Both the position numbers and the translations under genes were made by a program. Below, piece after piece: positions 63,521 through 64,000 of a stretch of 64,000 bases of DNA; positions within the stretch are counted from its first letter, which is position 1; every line of letters begins with the position of its first letter. The stretch is from Promethearchaeota archaeon (GTDB taxonomy: Archaea > Asgardarchaeota > Lokiarchaeia > Sigyniarchaeales > SOKP01): contig JAGXNO010000010.1 in NCBI GenBank assembly GCA_019894975.1, positions 1-64,000 of the forward strand. The letters are read 5' to 3'. The notes under the pieces were generated by a model, which ran no database searches, was not told the origin of the DNA, and saw nothing but the letters and a program-made list of their open reading frames with translations.

Positions 63521-64000
63521 ATACCTATGAAGTGGATGTCGCTGTAATTGGTGGTGGCTCAGCCGGCTTAGCGGCGGCAATAGTAGTAAAAAAAGCGAAT
63601 TTAGATGTCCTAATTTTAGAGAGAGATAAAGAATTAGGAGGAATTACACTCCAATGCATTCATAATGGGTTTGGTCTTCATGAGTTTGAAGAAGAATTAA
63701 CCGGACCGGAATATATTCAACGATTTATCAATCAAGCTATAGAATTAGATATTGCCTATAAATTAGATACTATGGTTGTAGAAATAACTCCAGAGAAAGT
63801 TATTTACGCTGTGAACAATAAAGAAGGACTTATAGAAATTAAACCTAAAGCAATAATATTAGCTATGGGTTGCCGTGAAAGAACAAGAGGTGCAATTAAC
63901 ATACCTGGTTTTCGTCCGTCTGGGATATATACTGCAGGACAAGCTCAAAGATTTGTTAATATTGAAGGATATCTACCGGGTAGAACTTATGTTATTTTAG
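63517..64000 (+). CDS. NAD(P)/FAD-dependent oxidoreductase (partial)
   Basis: 161 codons are visible before the right edge, from TTG 63517, which overlaps the preceding stop. The N-terminal FAD motif is VIGGGSAGLAAAI, followed by ERDKELGGIT, TLQCIHNGFG and the second dinucleotide segment ILAMGCRERTRGA. The sequence fits the pyridine nucleotide-disulfide-like partner of GlpA-type dehydrogenases. Co-translated with the gene before it, it probably passes electrons between the flavoprotein and NAD(P). Confidence 0.88.
   Translation, partial: MNTYEVDVAVIGGGSAGLAAAIVVKKANLDVLILERDKELGGITLQCIHNGFGLHEFEEELTGPEYIQRFINQAIELDIAYKLDTMVVEITPEKVIYAVNNKEGLIEIKPKAIILAMGCRERTRGAINIPGFRPSGIYTAGQAQRFVNIEGYLPGRTYVIL

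Noticed and set aside
1..64000. Search for insertion sequences, integrases, prophage genes, CRISPR arrays, rRNA and tRNA genes
   Set aside because: None could be supported by reading the sequence; the genes look chromosomal throughout.

Overview
The window is strongly AT-rich archaeal DNA. Its information-processing genes are of archaeal/eukaryotic type: Rpo7, Spt4, Rpo10, TFB, ribosomal proteins S24e, S27ae, S28e, S6e, L7Ae and L24e, KEOPS Kae1 and Bud32, archaeal-type ProRS and deoxyhypusine synthase. Beside them stand genes of the kind that mark Asgard archaea: a Rab/Ras-like small GTPase, two roadblock/LC7 proteins, a longin-like protein, a gelsolin-like protein, HEAT repeats and a tail-anchored membrane protein. 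I infer an Asgard archaeon, most like Lokiarchaeia; no rRNA gene is present to settle this.

Layout. 1-5.4 kb: end of an acyl-CoA synthetase, a secreted repeat protein, a double GNAT, a HEAT-repeat protein and a roadblock protein. 5.4-14.1 kb: M20-like hydrolase, DUF362 ferredoxin protein, small GTPase, HAD phosphatase, dolichol/phytol kinase-like protein, roadblock protein, membrane M28 peptidase, YciI-like protein, DhnA-type aldolase. 14.2-15.1 kb: two genes that both lack their 5' ends meet head to head. 15.1-19.2 kb: the classical archaeal cluster rpo7-spt4-DUF359 kinase-rps24e-rps27ae-kae1-bud32. 19.5-25.7 kb: RHH regulator, gelsolin-like protein, membrane proteins, and the rps28e/rpl7ae, rpo10 and rpl24e/rps6e genes. 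25.8-33.4 kb: an unknown protein, radical SAM and alkyltransferase-like operon, aminotransferase, Fae-Hps fusion, F420-type oxidoreductase, U32 protein. 33.5-37.9 kb: a tandemly duplicated small gene and a giant coiled-coil protein with TrmB-like ends. 38-42 kb: leuA-leuC-leuD with an elaborate dyad upstream. 42-49 kb: a secreted protein/membrane winged-helix pair, nitroreductase, phosphodiesterase, a decayed pdaD beside deoxyhypusine synthase, PLP enzyme, MBL hydrolase. 49-64 kb: ProRS, membrane proteins including a PlsY-CTP-transferase fusion, enoyl-CoA hydratase, TFB, esterase, FAD oxidase, longin and tail-anchored proteins, and the start of a GlpA-type oxidoreductase operon.

Most noteworthy: (i) rpl7ae and leuC have no ATG/GTG/TTG at the start that family alignment requires, but have AUU and AUA codons at good distance from Shine-Dalgarno sequences; (ii) a PlsY domain fused to a dolichol-kinase-like domain, joining two lipid head-group steps; (iii) a TrmB-like regulator split by about 500 residues of coiled coil; (iv) a two-gene sensor module with an anchored ectodomain protein and a membrane-bound tandem winged-helix protein; (v) adjacent longin and tail-anchored proteins; (vi) a large dyad around the TATA region of the TFB gene and another upstream of leuA. 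All family calls come from reading motifs; no database search was run.
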